DNA of 28,112 nt from JBECKR01 sp040235415 (lineage in GTDB: Bacteria; Acidobacteriota; Polarisedimenticolia; Polarisedimenticolales; Polarisedimenticolaceae). The stretch is taken from NCBI GenBank assembly GCA_040235415.1, contig JBECKR010000016.1, forward strand, positions 1 through 28,112, written 5' to 3'. The notes under the pieces are model-generated. The model saw nothing but the letters and a program-made list of their open reading frames with translations, had not been told where the DNA came from and searched no databases. Numbering within the stretch: the first letter of the stretch is position 1; every line of letters starts with the position of its first letter. Positions 17,592 through 25,563 of this stretch are shown one piece after another. The position numbers and the translations under genes are program-made.

Positions 17592-19782
17592 TCAGGGAAG
17601 CGGAACGACGGATACCTCATCGGAGTACGCGCTCTCGTTGCCGGCGGCATCGATCGCCTTCACGACGAAGTAGTACACCTTGGTAGGATCGAGCGACGTG
17701 GTCGAAAGCGAGTGCGTCGGAATCCCGATCGATTGCGGTGTGACCAACTGATAGGGCCCGCCGGAGTACTCCGACATGTAGACGTCGAACTTCACCGTGT
17801 CGAAGGAGCTCGCCGTGTCGTCCCACGTGACCGACGCGCCTTGAGAGATGGCCGTCGCCGCGAGACCTGACGGCGCATTGGGGGGCGTCGAGTCCGCGAT
17901 CGTGACGGAGATCTCGTCGGACGCGACGCCGTAGACACCGTGGGTATTGAACGGAAGCACCTTGTAGCGATAGCTTCCGCCAGGCCGAACCGAAGCGTCG
18001 TCGAACGTCGCGGCTCCGCGGAGCGTCGTCAAGTAAACGAACGATCCGGGGCCCGAAGCACGGAAGACCGCATAGCCCGCGGTCGACTCGGAGCAGCCGG
18101 TGGAAATCGACAGCGAGAACGAGTATCCCGTGCTCGGATTCGACGAGCCCAAGGTCGGTTTGCACGGATCTGGCGGCGTGGGATCGGGGTTGTCGCGGGC
18201 CACCGGAACGGCGTAGGTGGCAAGGGGGCGCTTCAGCCAATCGACGACCGCCTCGGCGTGTCGGCCCGGCGGCAGCGCGACCGTCGTCAGCTCGATCTCT
18301 CTCCACCGTTTCTCTGGATCGTCCGGATTCGATGGGTTGCAGGTCTTGTCTTGCATGTCCATCGTCGCGCCTTGCCATTTGGCGCCCGCCTCGCCGAACC
18401 GTCCCTTGTCGTACTCCCAATTGTCGGGAGAGCTCGTTCCGCTGTCGTTGTAGTCGTACACCGTGTCGCTCGTGAACCACAGAGGCCGGGTCTCGCGAAG
18501 GATTACCGCGAAGCGTCCGTCGCTGGAGGACTCGTACTCGTTCCAATTGAACACCGTCGGACCCGGCGTGACGTAGTCGCCCGTCGGGTCGTTCGAGGGG
18601 CCGTTGCCGTCGATCACGTCGGCAGCCTCCGTCCCGCTCGCGGGGTAGGTCGGGTTCCAGAGATTCACGGGCGTCGCACCGTTGAGGAAATCCGTGTGAA
18701 CCCGGAGCGGGCCGACGCCCGGGTGCACGCGGAGCCGCACCCGGGTCCGAATGTGCGTGCCGTAGTACCAATCGACCCGGGTCGTGGTGACGCCGCTGTC
18801 CGTCCCCTGCGACATCCGGATGACGCGGATCGGATTGCCCTTGGTCTGGGTATCGTACGCCTTCAGACCGACGAAGCGCGGGCATCCGGTGGCGTCCCAG
18901 GTGTACTCGGACTGGCAGACGGGGGAGCAGTCCCCCATGCGGAGCTTCATCCGGTCCAACAGGTCGGCGGACGGGGTCGACGTCACGCCGGCGTCCCGGT
19001 AGCGCAGCCGATTCACGGTCCAGTCCCCGATGAACCTCAGGTCGAGCGTCGGCTCGGCGGACTGACCCGTGGAGGAAGCGTTCCCTCGCGCCCAACCGCA
19101 CGCCAACTCCCGCCGAGACTGAACGGGATCGACCCCGCGACACGCTTCGTTACGGTCCGGGTCGTTGCCCACGACCTGTTCCCACGAGACGTAATGTCGG
19201 TCGCCGTACTCCACGGCGTGGGACGAGGGCCACCGGAAGAGGTACACGTAGCCCTCCCCGACCGTCGACATCGCGCCGCTCGAATCCAACCGCTCGTCCG
19301 CGACCCGGATGTCGTAGCGTGTATCGGTCCTCGTCCCCGAGACCCAAGCGTTGACGGGAGCCTGGAGACCAGCATCCCGAGCCATGAAGACGAGTTCATC
19401 ATCCGAGTCGAGGCCCGGATGCTCGTCCGTGCCGGGCGTCCCGGTGGGGAAATCGAACGCGTAGTCGGTCTCGCAAACCTGGTCGGTTGCGGGGTCCAGC
19501 TGGTCCTCGGGGATCGGGCAGCCTTCGAGGTTGTCCACCAGCTGCCACGTCTTGATCTCGTCGAACTGGAACGGGATCGGCTCGAACGCGGCGCCGTTCC
19601 AGCGGTAGAGGTGCAACTGGTCGAGCGCGACGTGAGCGTTCGAGAACACCGGAAGCTGGTCGCCGCGCACGACGACCTCGTCAATCGGGCGGTCGAGCGT
19701 CTGGGCGCTCACCCCCCCCCCCGAGGGTGACAACGGACAGGATCGTCGCGAACACCGCGAGCATCCGGCGGCGATGGGACAT
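17592..19782 (-). CDS. Exported FN3-domain protein, frameshifted at a G11 tract in its signal peptide
   Basis: The start is ATG 19782, with GGGGAG just upstream, giving the signal peptide MSHRRRMLAVFATILSVVTL. In the given sequence this runs into 11 G and ends after 33 codons. The long frame for the rest (QTLDRPIDEVVVRGDQ onward) is one base out of register. With 10 G the two join as TLGGGVSA|QTLD, a perfect signal-peptidase I site, giving 729 residues. The mature part has an N-terminal ~500-residue region of unknown family (YRWNGAAFEPIPFQFDE, DELVFMARDAG, several Cys pairs) and two FN3-like domains at the end (the last with AAGNESAYSDEVSV). TTG 19733 could start the long frame but would leave no signal peptide. 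A near-consensus promoter lies at 19868-19896. Phase variation, polymerase slippage or a sequencing error could each explain the break. Confidence 0.75.
19712..19722 (-). repeat. Homopolymer G11 tract (C11 on + strand)
   Basis: Eleven consecutive C on the plus strand read as G11 in the gene. The tract lies in the c-region of the signal peptide, where a length change alters export of the whole protein. Ten or 13 G give an open gene; 11 gives a 33-residue peptide; 12 puts TGA directly after the tract. I noticed no other run of this length in the window. Confidence 0.9.
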
Positions 19783-20063
19783 GCTCTCCCCCCTGTTCGT
19801 CCGTGGGCTCGGCGACCACGCGTCGTGGGAGACGGGGGAACGGCGTCCGCCGAACGCGACTGGCGGTCGTATACGTCGACCCTCCGGGCGCGTCAAGTCG
19901 ATCGGATTCTCGTTTTCAGGCGAGCCGGAACCGAATTCGAGATCCCCCGCTCTCATGGACGGCGGATCGCCCGGCGAGACGCGCGCACCGGCTCGACCAT
20001 GCGCCGTCGAGAATCCGGCGTCGTCGGATCGCACGGACGAGAGGAGAACAGGCGATCACGGTA
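19783..20063. other. Intergenic region between small protein gene and FN3 gene
   Basis: These 281 bases hold the promoter at 19868-19896 and the ribosome site of the FN3 gene. Apart from one arm of the inverted repeat at 20054-20076, I see no further gene, tRNA or strong terminator. Confidence 0.6.
19868..19896 (-). promoter_or_regulatory. Sigma-70-type promoter for the FN3/MopE gene pair
   Basis: On the minus strand TTGACG (19891-19896) and TATACG (19868-19873) are separated by 17 bases, each a 5/6 match to consensus. The expected start of transcription is near 19861, giving an ~80-base leader before ATG 19782. This independently supports ATG 19782 as the true gene start. Confidence 0.75.
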
Positions 20064-20076
20064 TCAGGGAGTGATC
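20054..20076. repeat. Small inverted repeat around the stop of the 70-residue gene
   Basis: GATCAC (20054-20059) and GTGATC (20071-20076) form a perfect 6-base inverted repeat with an 11-base loop enclosing the stop codon at 20064-20066. There is no T-run after it, so it is at best a weak terminator or processing hairpin. Confidence 0.3.
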
Positions 20077-20276
20077 TGCCACGGACGTTCCCAGGCTGTG
20101 AGCCTGCGACGCCGCCGCAGCAACGGCAGGATGCACCTCTGCAGTTCCAGGACGAGTCGGACCTTCTCACGCAGATCCAGCGTCTCGCGCTCGCGACGCA
20201 ACTCCGACTTGCCCGCGCGTAGCGCGGCAATCAACTCCGGACTCGCACGCGGCCGCGGTTTCGATGCCGGGGCCAT
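20064..20276 (-). CDS. Small basic helical protein, partner of nucleotidyltransferase-like gene
   Basis: This 70-residue, Arg/Lys/Leu-rich protein is predicted to be mostly helical, with LDLREKVRLVLELQ in the middle and a C-terminal RRRRLTAWERPW. I do not recognise a named family with confidence. ATG 20276 lies three bases after the TAG of the nucleotidyltransferase-like gene, and its ribosome site lies in the end of that gene, so the two are translated together. Such small helical proteins next to nucleotidyltransferase-fold genes suggest a toxin-antitoxin-like or regulatory pair. This is inference from context only. Confidence 0.55.
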   Translation of the reverse strand: MAPASKPRPRASPELIAALRAGKSELRRERETLDLREKVRLVLELQRCILPLLRRRRRLTAWERPWQITP

Positions 20277-20279
20277 GTC

Positions 20280-20771
20280 CTACGGCTCCAGCCGGAATCG
20301 GCGGAGCAGGTCCTCGACCTTCCTGCGATCCAGCGTCCGTGACTCCATCAAGGCCGCCGCGCGCTCACGGCGCTTTGCCGTGCGCGCTCCTGGCTCCAAG
20401 TACAGGGCGACGAGGTATTCCGGCCGCACCACCCGGACGGGCACGTCCTCGTACCGGAGCGTCGCTGCCTGCTCCACGGCCTCGTCGGCAAGCGGACTGT
20501 GGGCCGGCAAGAACTGGACCGGCACGCCCTCGATCGTCACGTGCTCCGACTTCGAGGCGTACCCTTTCGCTTTCGCCCACTCGTAGAGCGGCGCGAGACT
20601 CAGGATCTGCGAAGACACAGCGGGGAGGAAGACGAGGACATCGAGGTCGAACGTAGGAATCGGTTCGGACCAGAATGCGATCGCCATGGCGCCTGCCACG
20701 GCGTACTCCTCGACGACACCGGACGCTTTCATGTCGTTGAGGACGCGCAGTGTGTCCGCGAAGGAGGCCAT
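20280..20771 (-). CDS. Nucleotidyltransferase-fold protein (AbiEii/MNT-like)
   Basis: This 163-residue protein resembles polymerase-beta-fold nucleotidyltransferases of the AbiEii/MNT type. It has YAVAGAMAIAFW, then PTFDLDVLVFL, where Asp42 and Asp44 are the likely metal ligands. The C-terminal PEYLVALYLEPGARTAKRRER resembles the closing helices of this group. The usual G-S or G-G of the first motif is replaced by G-A. ATG 20771 is the first start inside the conserved region; further upstream the frame has unrelated Pro/Arg-rich sequence and overlaps the -10 element. Members modify tRNA or proteins as toxins or antitoxins, but function cannot be fixed here. Confidence 0.6.
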   Translation of the reverse strand: MASFADTLRVLNDMKASGVVEEYAVAGAMAIAFWSEPIPTFDLDVLVFLPAVSSQILSLAPLYEWAKAKGYASKSEHVTIEGVPVQFLPAHSPLADEAVEQAATLRYEDVPVRVVRPEYLVALYLEPGARTAKRRERAAALMESRTLDRRKVEDLLRRFRLEP

Positions 20772-20806
20772 GCCACCAGCTCTCCGGAACTCGAACTCGC
20801 GGGCAG

Positions 20807-20812
20807 ATTGTA
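20807..20812 (-). promoter_or_regulatory. -10 element (TACAAT) before the nucleotidyltransferase pair
   Basis: TACAAT on the minus strand is a 5/6 match to consensus, 35 bases upstream of ATG 20771. The -35 position (20830-20835) is not consensus but coincides with one arm of an inverted repeat at 20830-20847, a possible operator. Confidence 0.5.
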
Positions 20813-20829
20813 GCGCACTGCAATTCCGC

Positions 20830-20847
20830 GTCGGGCAGCTACCCGAC
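20830..20847. promoter_or_regulatory. Inverted repeat at the -35 position of the nucleotidyltransferase pair
   Basis: GTCGGG-CAGCTA-CCCGAC is a perfect 6-base inverted repeat with a 6-base spacer, placed at the expected -35 of the TACAAT promoter. It could be an operator for autoregulation or a weak 3' hairpin of the metzincin gene. There is no T-run. Confidence 0.3.
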
Positions 20848-20972
20848 GGGCGGCCTGCGCGCGGCCGGTCGGAACGGAAGGCTCTCGGAGGAGGCGGGGC
20901 CGAGATCTTCCTCGGGCTCGATCGGTCCGAGACCGACCGCGACCTCGTCGAACCCACCGGGCCCCGGCGCCC

Positions 20973-22892
20973 TCAGGGGCAGGCGTTCGACTTCTCGCGC
21001 GGCAGGCACGGCACGCTCGCCGCGCCGCGCTCGATGCCGCCCGTGTCGCTGCCGAGCCCGCCCTCCGCGGTGGCGGTCCGGGGCGCGACCAGGAAGTACA
21101 CGCTGCCCGGCGGCGCCGACAGCGTCTCGACGAGGTCCGTTCCCGCCGAGCAGGTCCGCGACACGAGGTCGGACACGCCGCTCCGCAGCGCGGCGAGCGT
21201 CCCCTGGTAGATCGCGTAGTCCGTGGCCTCGGGGGAGCACGACGGCGCCCAGGAGAACCAGAGCGCGCCGCCCGTGGTCTTGCCGAGCGCCATCCCCGGC
21301 GCCTCGGGGATCTCGCCCGCGACCGGCGGCGGCGGGTCGATGGAGAGGAGCCCGTCCGACGCGTCGTTGCTGCACGACTCCGGGAACGGCGGGCCGACGC
21401 CGCCCCCGCGCGCGTGCCGCGCCACGCGGAGCCGCACCGCGGCACCCGGCCGGTCCGGGACGAGCCAGGAGTACGCCCCGTCGTCCGTCTCGTCCGCCGC
21501 GGCGACGTCCCACGCGGAGCCGCCGTCGATGCTGTACTCGACGTCGAGCGTCCCCGGGTCCGGGCCCGCCTCGGTCGTCGAGGTCCAGGTCACCGGGGCG
21601 ACCGTCCCGGCCTCGAGGTGCTCGCCGCCGTTCGGCGCGACGATCCGCAGCGTGTGGGGATAGAGGCAGTGCGCCGCGTCGCGGTCGTCGTCGCCGAGGC
21701 GCGGGCCGCGCCCGCCGTAGGCGGTCGAGCGCATGATGGCGTCGGGCTCGGTCGAGTGCCCGAGGCCGAGACCGTGGCCGATCTCGTGGGTCGCGATCTC
21801 GGCGAGGTTGTCCGGGTCGCCGAGGAAGCACTCGAAGCCGTTCGCGAAGATGACGTACATCCGGAGCGCGGGGTAGAACGTGACGCCGTTGACCGGCGCG
21901 CCCGCGGTCCCGGAGCGCCAGTACCCTCCGATCGCGAGCACGCCGGAGCACCCCGAGGGGTCGGCGATGTCGCCGTACGGGTCGCCGAACAGCACGATGT
22001 TGCGGGAGGGGTAGACCTTGGCGGGGGACGAGGCCGCGGAATACGCGACCGTGCCGCTCCCGACCCGGATCTCGATCCGGCTCTCGGGAACGTCGGTCCA
22101 CGCCGTGGTCGCCCGTTCGATCGCCGTCACGGCGGCGGAGGCGTTGCCGAGCGGGTTGCGCGCGGGGTCGACGTCCAGCAGCACGGCGGTGCCCGTGTCC
22201 GCCTCGTACCACCGCGCCGGGGCGGCGGTCGACAGCGTCACGAAGCGCGACACGTTCGTCCCGTCGTCCGCCGTCCCGCCGTCCCACACGACGCGCTCGA
22301 GCTCCGGCGGGCGCGCGCTCCAGGTCTCCCGCCGGGGCGTGCGCCGGGCGCGCGGGACGCGCGTCGGACCGGCCGCGAGCGCCTCGAGATCGGTGAGGCG
22401 GAAACGCTCGGGGCGGTACGACGGCCGGCCCCAGACGAGGCCGCGGCCGTCGAGATCGCGCACGGCGTCGATCTCGACGCCCGAACGCTCCACGGTGTAC
22501 TTCCCGAAGAACATCCCGGCCGTGCGGAGCGCGCCGTCGCGCGACGGCTCGAGGAACGCGACGACCTCCTCGCCGGGGCGGTACTCCGGCACCGCGTCGA
22601 CGACGTGCACGAGGTTGCCGAACCGTCCGCCCGGCTCGCGGACGACGACCTCCGCGAGGTCCGCGGGACCGCGCAGCGTCTCGTCGACGGCGATCGTCGC
22701 GTAGGTCGCGAGGCCGCCGGAGAACGGGTCGACGCCCGAGTCCACGCGGACGACCGTACCGCGAACGACGACCTCGGCGCGCCCGGCGATCGCCTCGGGG
22801 GAGGCGTAGATCGACATCGCGGCTCGCGCCGGCGCGGCGAGCGCCGAGAGCGCGAGGCACAGTGCCGCGAGCTCCCCCCCGGGGTGACGCAT
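20973..22892 (-). CDS. Exported metzincin-type zinc metalloprotease (matrixin-like)
   Basis: This 639-residue protein has a signal peptide (cleavage near ARA, residue ~24). An N-terminal ~200-residue region could be a propeptide. The catalytic metzincin domain has the zinc motif HEIGHGLGLGHS (His369, Glu370, His373, His379), with a likely Met-turn at Met387 in DAIM. After it, VAPNGGEHLEAGTVAPVTW (~418-436) opens a Kre9/KNH-like beta domain. The C-terminal region ends in a Cys-containing FN3-like segment. It would act outside the cytoplasm on proteins. A weak promoter and a hairpin directly before the ribosome site are visible upstream. The cleavage target cannot be inferred. Confidence 0.87.
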   Translation of the reverse strand: MRHPGGELAALCLALSALAAPARAAMSIYASPEAIAGRAEVVVRGTVVRVDSGVDPFSGGLATYATIAVDETLRGPADLAEVVVREPGGRFGNLVHVVDAVPEYRPGEEVVAFLEPSRDGALRTAGMFFGKYTVERSGVEIDAVRDLDGRGLVWGRPSYRPERFRLTDLEALAAGPTRVPRARRTPRRETWSARPPELERVVWDGGTADDGTNVSRFVTLSTAAPARWYEADTGTAVLLDVDPARNPLGNASAAVTAIERATTAWTDVPESRIEIRVGSGTVAYSAASSPAKVYPSRNIVLFGDPYGDIADPSGCSGVLAIGGYWRSGTAGAPVNGVTFYPALRMYVIFANGFECFLGDPDNLAEIATHEIGHGLGLGHSTEPDAIMRSTAYGGRGPRLGDDDRDAAHCLYPHTLRIVAPNGGEHLEAGTVAPVTWTSTTEAGPDPGTLDVEYSIDGGSAWDVAAADETDDGAYSWLVPDRPGAAVRLRVARHARGGGVGPPFPESCSNDASDGLLSIDPPPPVAGEIPEAPGMALGKTTGGALWFSWAPSCSPEATDYAIYQGTLAALRSGVSDLVSRTCSAGTDLVETLSAPPGSVYFLVAPRTATAEGGLGSDTGGIERGAASVPCLPREKSNACP

Positions 22893-22904
22893 GCGGATAC
22901 TCCC

Positions 22905-22921
22905 GGCGCGACCGTCGCGCC
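22905..22921 (-). promoter_or_regulatory. Hairpin abutting the ribosome-binding site of the metzincin gene
   Basis: A perfect 7-base stem with a 3-base loop (GGCGCGA / TCGCGCC) lies directly upstream of GGGAG (22900-22904), which is seven bases from ATG 22892. It falls within the predicted leader, so it could influence translation. It has no T-run and is not a terminator. Confidence 0.35.
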
Positions 22922-22936
22922 GCTTGGACGGTGTCG

Positions 22937-22966
22937 AATTTAGGGTCCGGATCGCCCGGGGTCGAA
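22937..22966 (-). promoter_or_regulatory. Possible promoter of the metzincin gene
   Basis: TTCGAC (22961-22966) and TAAATT (22937-22942) on the minus strand are spaced by 18 bases. Both are 4/6 matches, but they stand out in this GC-rich context and lie about 45 bases before the start codon. Confidence 0.4.
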
Positions 22967-23020
22967 CGCGCGGCGGTCATCGCGCGCCACGATCACGCGG
23001 AGCCTCGGGGCTTTTCGTCG

Positions 23021-24214
23021 TCAGCGAGCGGCCGCCGATGACGATCGCGTCATCGCGCGGGACAGGAACGCGGCAATGCGCTCGCCGTAATCGTCCGGAC
23101 GCGGGGTGTTGTGTCCGGCGCCGGGCAGCGGGACGAGCTCGACCGGGCCGGCGGCGGCGGCGGCGATCTCCCGCGCGTCGGCGAACGGCACGAGGCGGTC
23201 GTCCTCGCCGTGGAACAGCAGGATCGGGACCCGGATGCCGGCGACGGCGTCGATCGGGCGGACCCGCAGCGGCTCGAACCGCGCGCGGATCGCGGCGACG
23301 GCGAATGCGGGCGGCCGGAACAGCACGGGCGGGAGATGGCGGGCCCGCAGGGCGTCGTCGACGAGGCCCGCGAGGTCGGTGAACGGGCTGTCGAGCGCGA
23401 GCGCGCGGACGCGCGGGTCGTCGCGCGCCTCGAGAATCGCCGCGGCCGCCCCCATGCTCCGACCCGCGAGCGCCAGCCGCCCGGCGTCGATCCCGGGACG
23501 CGAGGCCAGGAAGTCGAGCGCGGCCCGGAGACCCTCGGCCTCGTGCGGTCCGAGCGAGATCGTCGAGCCCTCGCTCTCGCCCCGCCCCGCGAAGTCGAAC
23601 AGCAGCTGCGCGAACCCGGCCTCGTGGACCGCCCACGCGACCCCGAGGAAATGCCGCCGGTCCGTACCGTTGCCGTGGCCGTAGGCGACCGCGGGAGCCG
23701 GGAGCGCCGCGGCGGGCGGCGGGACGTACCACCCGCGCAGGACACGTCCGGCGGCGTCGGTGAACGACGCCTCGGACCACTCGAGGCCGACGTCGGTCGG
23801 GGACAGCGGGCGGACGACGACCTCGACCTGGACGAGGACCGCGCCCGCGGTGCCGTCGGGCGCCGGGCGGCGGGCCTCGACCTCGATGCGGTCGCCCGCG
23901 CCCGCGTCCGCCACGACCGCCTCGAGATCGGCGGCGGAGCGGATCGGCGCGCCGCCGGCGCGGAGGACGACGTCCCCGGCCTCGAGCCCGGCGTCGCGGG
24001 CGGGCGGCACGGTGCGGACCAGCACCGCGCCGTTGCGCTCCGCGCCCTCCCGCAGCACGACCCCGATCACCGGTCGCGCGGTGTCGGAGATCCGCGGCCG
24101 GGGCGGAGACACGATCGCCTGCGAGATCAGCGCCACGACGCCGAGCCACGCGGCGACGACCAGGATCGCCGCCCAGCGCAGCCGGCGGACGAGCGGGCGG
24201 GAACGGTGGCGCAT
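23021..24214 (-). CDS. Membrane-anchored PDZ-alpha/beta hydrolase fusion
   Basis: This 397-residue protein has a basic N-terminus and one membrane segment (~14-33). A PDZ-like domain spans ~48-132 (VRTVPPARDAGLEAGDVVLRA, then RSAADLEAVV). An alpha/beta hydrolase domain with a full triad follows: Ser253 in GRSMG, Asp339 in HGEDDRLVP and His368 in PGAGHNTP, with oxyanion region AYGHGNGTDRR. ATG 24214 has GGAGG seven bases upstream. The domain order puts the catalytic part outside the inner membrane, tethered. Hydrolases of the serine aminopeptidase/BAAT-like type act on esters, amides or peptides; the substrate is unknown. It is divergent from thrC. Confidence 0.8.
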   Translation of the reverse strand: MRHRSRPLVRRLRWAAILVVAAWLGVVALISQAIVSPPRPRISDTARPVIGVVLREGAERNGAVLVRTVPPARDAGLEAGDVVLRAGGAPIRSAADLEAVVADAGAGDRIEVEARRPAPDGTAGAVLVQVEVVVRPLSPTDVGLEWSEASFTDAAGRVLRGWYVPPPAAALPAPAVAYGHGNGTDRRHFLGVAWAVHEAGFAQLLFDFAGRGESEGSTISLGPHEAEGLRAALDFLASRPGIDAGRLALAGRSMGAAAAILEARDDPRVRALALDSPFTDLAGLVDDALRARHLPPVLFRPPAFAVAAIRARFEPLRVRPIDAVAGIRVPILLFHGEDDRLVPFADAREIAAAAAGPVELVPLPGAGHNTPRPDDYGERIAAFLSRAMTRSSSAAAR

Positions 24215-24249
24215 CGCACGACCTCCGCGCGCTCCGGGACGCGCGCGGC

Positions 24250-24259
24250 TTAAGATAGT
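24250..24259 (+). promoter_or_regulatory. AT-rich -10 candidate in thrC/hydrolase divergent region
   Basis: The only AT-rich stretch in the 82-base divergent gap (TTAAGATAGT) offers TAAGAT for thrC on the plus strand and TATCTT for the hydrolase gene on the minus strand, each a 4/6 match. Overlapping divergent promoters are plausible. No -35 was recognised. Confidence 0.35.
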
Positions 24260-24296
24260 GCACTCCCGGGCCGCGAGCCCGGACGCGGAGGGCACG

Positions 24297-25493
24297 ATGG
24301 AACAGGTCCCGGACGGGGCGTCGGCCCTCGGCTGGCTCGAGTGCCCGCGCTGCCGCGCGGCGTACGACCTGCCGGGGCTCCACACGACCTGCACCCGCTG
24401 CGGCGGCGTGCTCCTCGCGCGCTACCGCCTCGAGGAGGCCGCACGGACCCTGACCCGGACGAGCCTCGCGACGCGGCCCGCGACGATGTGGCGCTACGCG
24501 GAAGTCCTCCCCGGCTCCGATGCCCCGGTGACCCTGGGGGAGGGGATGACTCCGCTGCACCGCGCGACGTTCCTCGGCGCCGAGCTCGGCCTCGAGAACC
24601 TGTACGTCAAGGACGAGTCGCTCTGCCCGACGGGATCGTTCAAGGCCCGCGGGATGGCGACGGCGATCACGATGGCGCGTCGGCTCGGGGTCCGGCGCGT
24701 GGCGCTCCCTTCCGCGGGGAACGCCGGCGGCGCGTGTGCCGCGTACGCCGCGCGCGCCGGGCTCGCGGTCGACCTGTTCCTGCCGCTCGACACGCCGGCG
24801 CCGTTCCGGCTCGAGGCGGTCGTCCACGGCGCGACGGTCCATCTCGTCGACGGCGACATCGCCGACTGCGGCCAGCGCGTCCGGGACGGTGCGGCCGAGC
24901 ACGACTGGTTCGATCTCTCGACGCTGCGCGAGCCGTACCGCCTCGAGGGGAAGAAGACCATGGGGTACGAGCTCGCGGAGCAGTTCGGCTGGGACCTGCC
25001 CGACGTCGTGATCTATCCCACCGGCGGGGGAACCGGGCTCGTCGGCATGTGGAAGGCGTTCGAGGAGCTCGAGGTGCTCGGCCTCGTGCCCGCGGGCCGG
25101 CGCCCGCGGATGGTCGCGGTGCAGGCCGCGGGGTGCGCGCCGATCGTGAAGGCGTTCGACGCGGGCAAGCGCAAGGCGCCGCGCTGGGCGAGCCCCAGGA
25201 CGTATGCGAGCGGGCTCCGCGTTCCGGCCGCCGTCGCCGACTATCTCATCCTCGCGGCGTTGCGCGAATCGGACGGGACCGCGGTCGCGGTCGCCGACCG
25301 CGACATGGCCGAGGCGCAGCTCGATCTCGCGCGCGGCGAGGGCATGTTCGCGGCGCCCGAGGGCGGCGCGACGCTTGCCGCGCTGCGACGCCTCATCCGG
25401 GACGGCGGGATCCGGCCCGAGGAGCGGATCGTGCTGTTCAACACCGGGACCGGCCTGAAGTATCCGGACATTCCGGGGCTCCGGGTGCCGTGA
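24297..25493 (+). CDS. thrC: Threonine synthase
   Basis: This 398-residue PLP enzyme converts O-phosphohomoserine to threonine. An N-terminal zinc-ribbon-like motif (Cys16-x2-Cys19 ... Cys32-x2-Cys35) precedes the fold type II core. The PLP Lys116 lies in TGSFKARG. SAGNAGGACAAYAARAG is the substrate/PLP loop, and PTGGGTGLVG is the phosphate-binding Gly-rich loop. ATG 24297 is preceded by a weak GGAGGGC. The zinc-ribbon type is common in bacterial and archaeal short threonine synthases. The family also includes related PLP lyases, but the motifs favour ThrC. Confidence 0.9.
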   Translation: MEQVPDGASALGWLECPRCRAAYDLPGLHTTCTRCGGVLLARYRLEEAARTLTRTSLATRPATMWRYAEVLPGSDAPVTLGEGMTPLHRATFLGAELGLENLYVKDESLCPTGSFKARGMATAITMARRLGVRRVALPSAGNAGGACAAYAARAGLAVDLFLPLDTPAPFRLEAVVHGATVHLVDGDIADCGQRVRDGAAEHDWFDLSTLREPYRLEGKKTMGYELAEQFGWDLPDVVIYPTGGGTGLVGMWKAFEELEVLGLVPAGRRPRMVAVQAAGCAPIVKAFDAGKRKAPRWASPRTYASGLRVPAAVADYLILAALRESDGTAVAVADRDMAEAQLDLARGEGMFAAPEGGATLAALRRLIRDGGIRPEERIVLFNTGTGLKYPDIPGLRVP

Positions 25494-25512
25494 GGCGCGG
25501 GGCCGCGGACGT

Positions 25513-25540
25513 TTGACACCGTTCGAGACCGCCGTATACA
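25513..25540 (+). promoter_or_regulatory. Near-consensus sigma-70 promoter of the folB-queD-folE operon
   Basis: TTGACA (25513-25518, perfect) and TATACA (25535-25540, 5/6) are spaced by 16 bases; an alternative -10 TACACT at 25537-25542 gives 18. It is the best two-part promoter in the window. It lies 19 bases after the thrC stop. Because its -35 contains TTG in the folB frame, the upstream TTG must not be taken as the folB start. Confidence 0.8.
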
Positions 25541-25563
25541 CTGCGCCCCCGGTCGAGGACCCC

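Noticed and set aside
25513..25563. A longer folB reading frame starting at TTG 25513
   Set aside because: That TTG is the start of the perfect TTGACA -35 element, and the extra residues show no FolB similarity.
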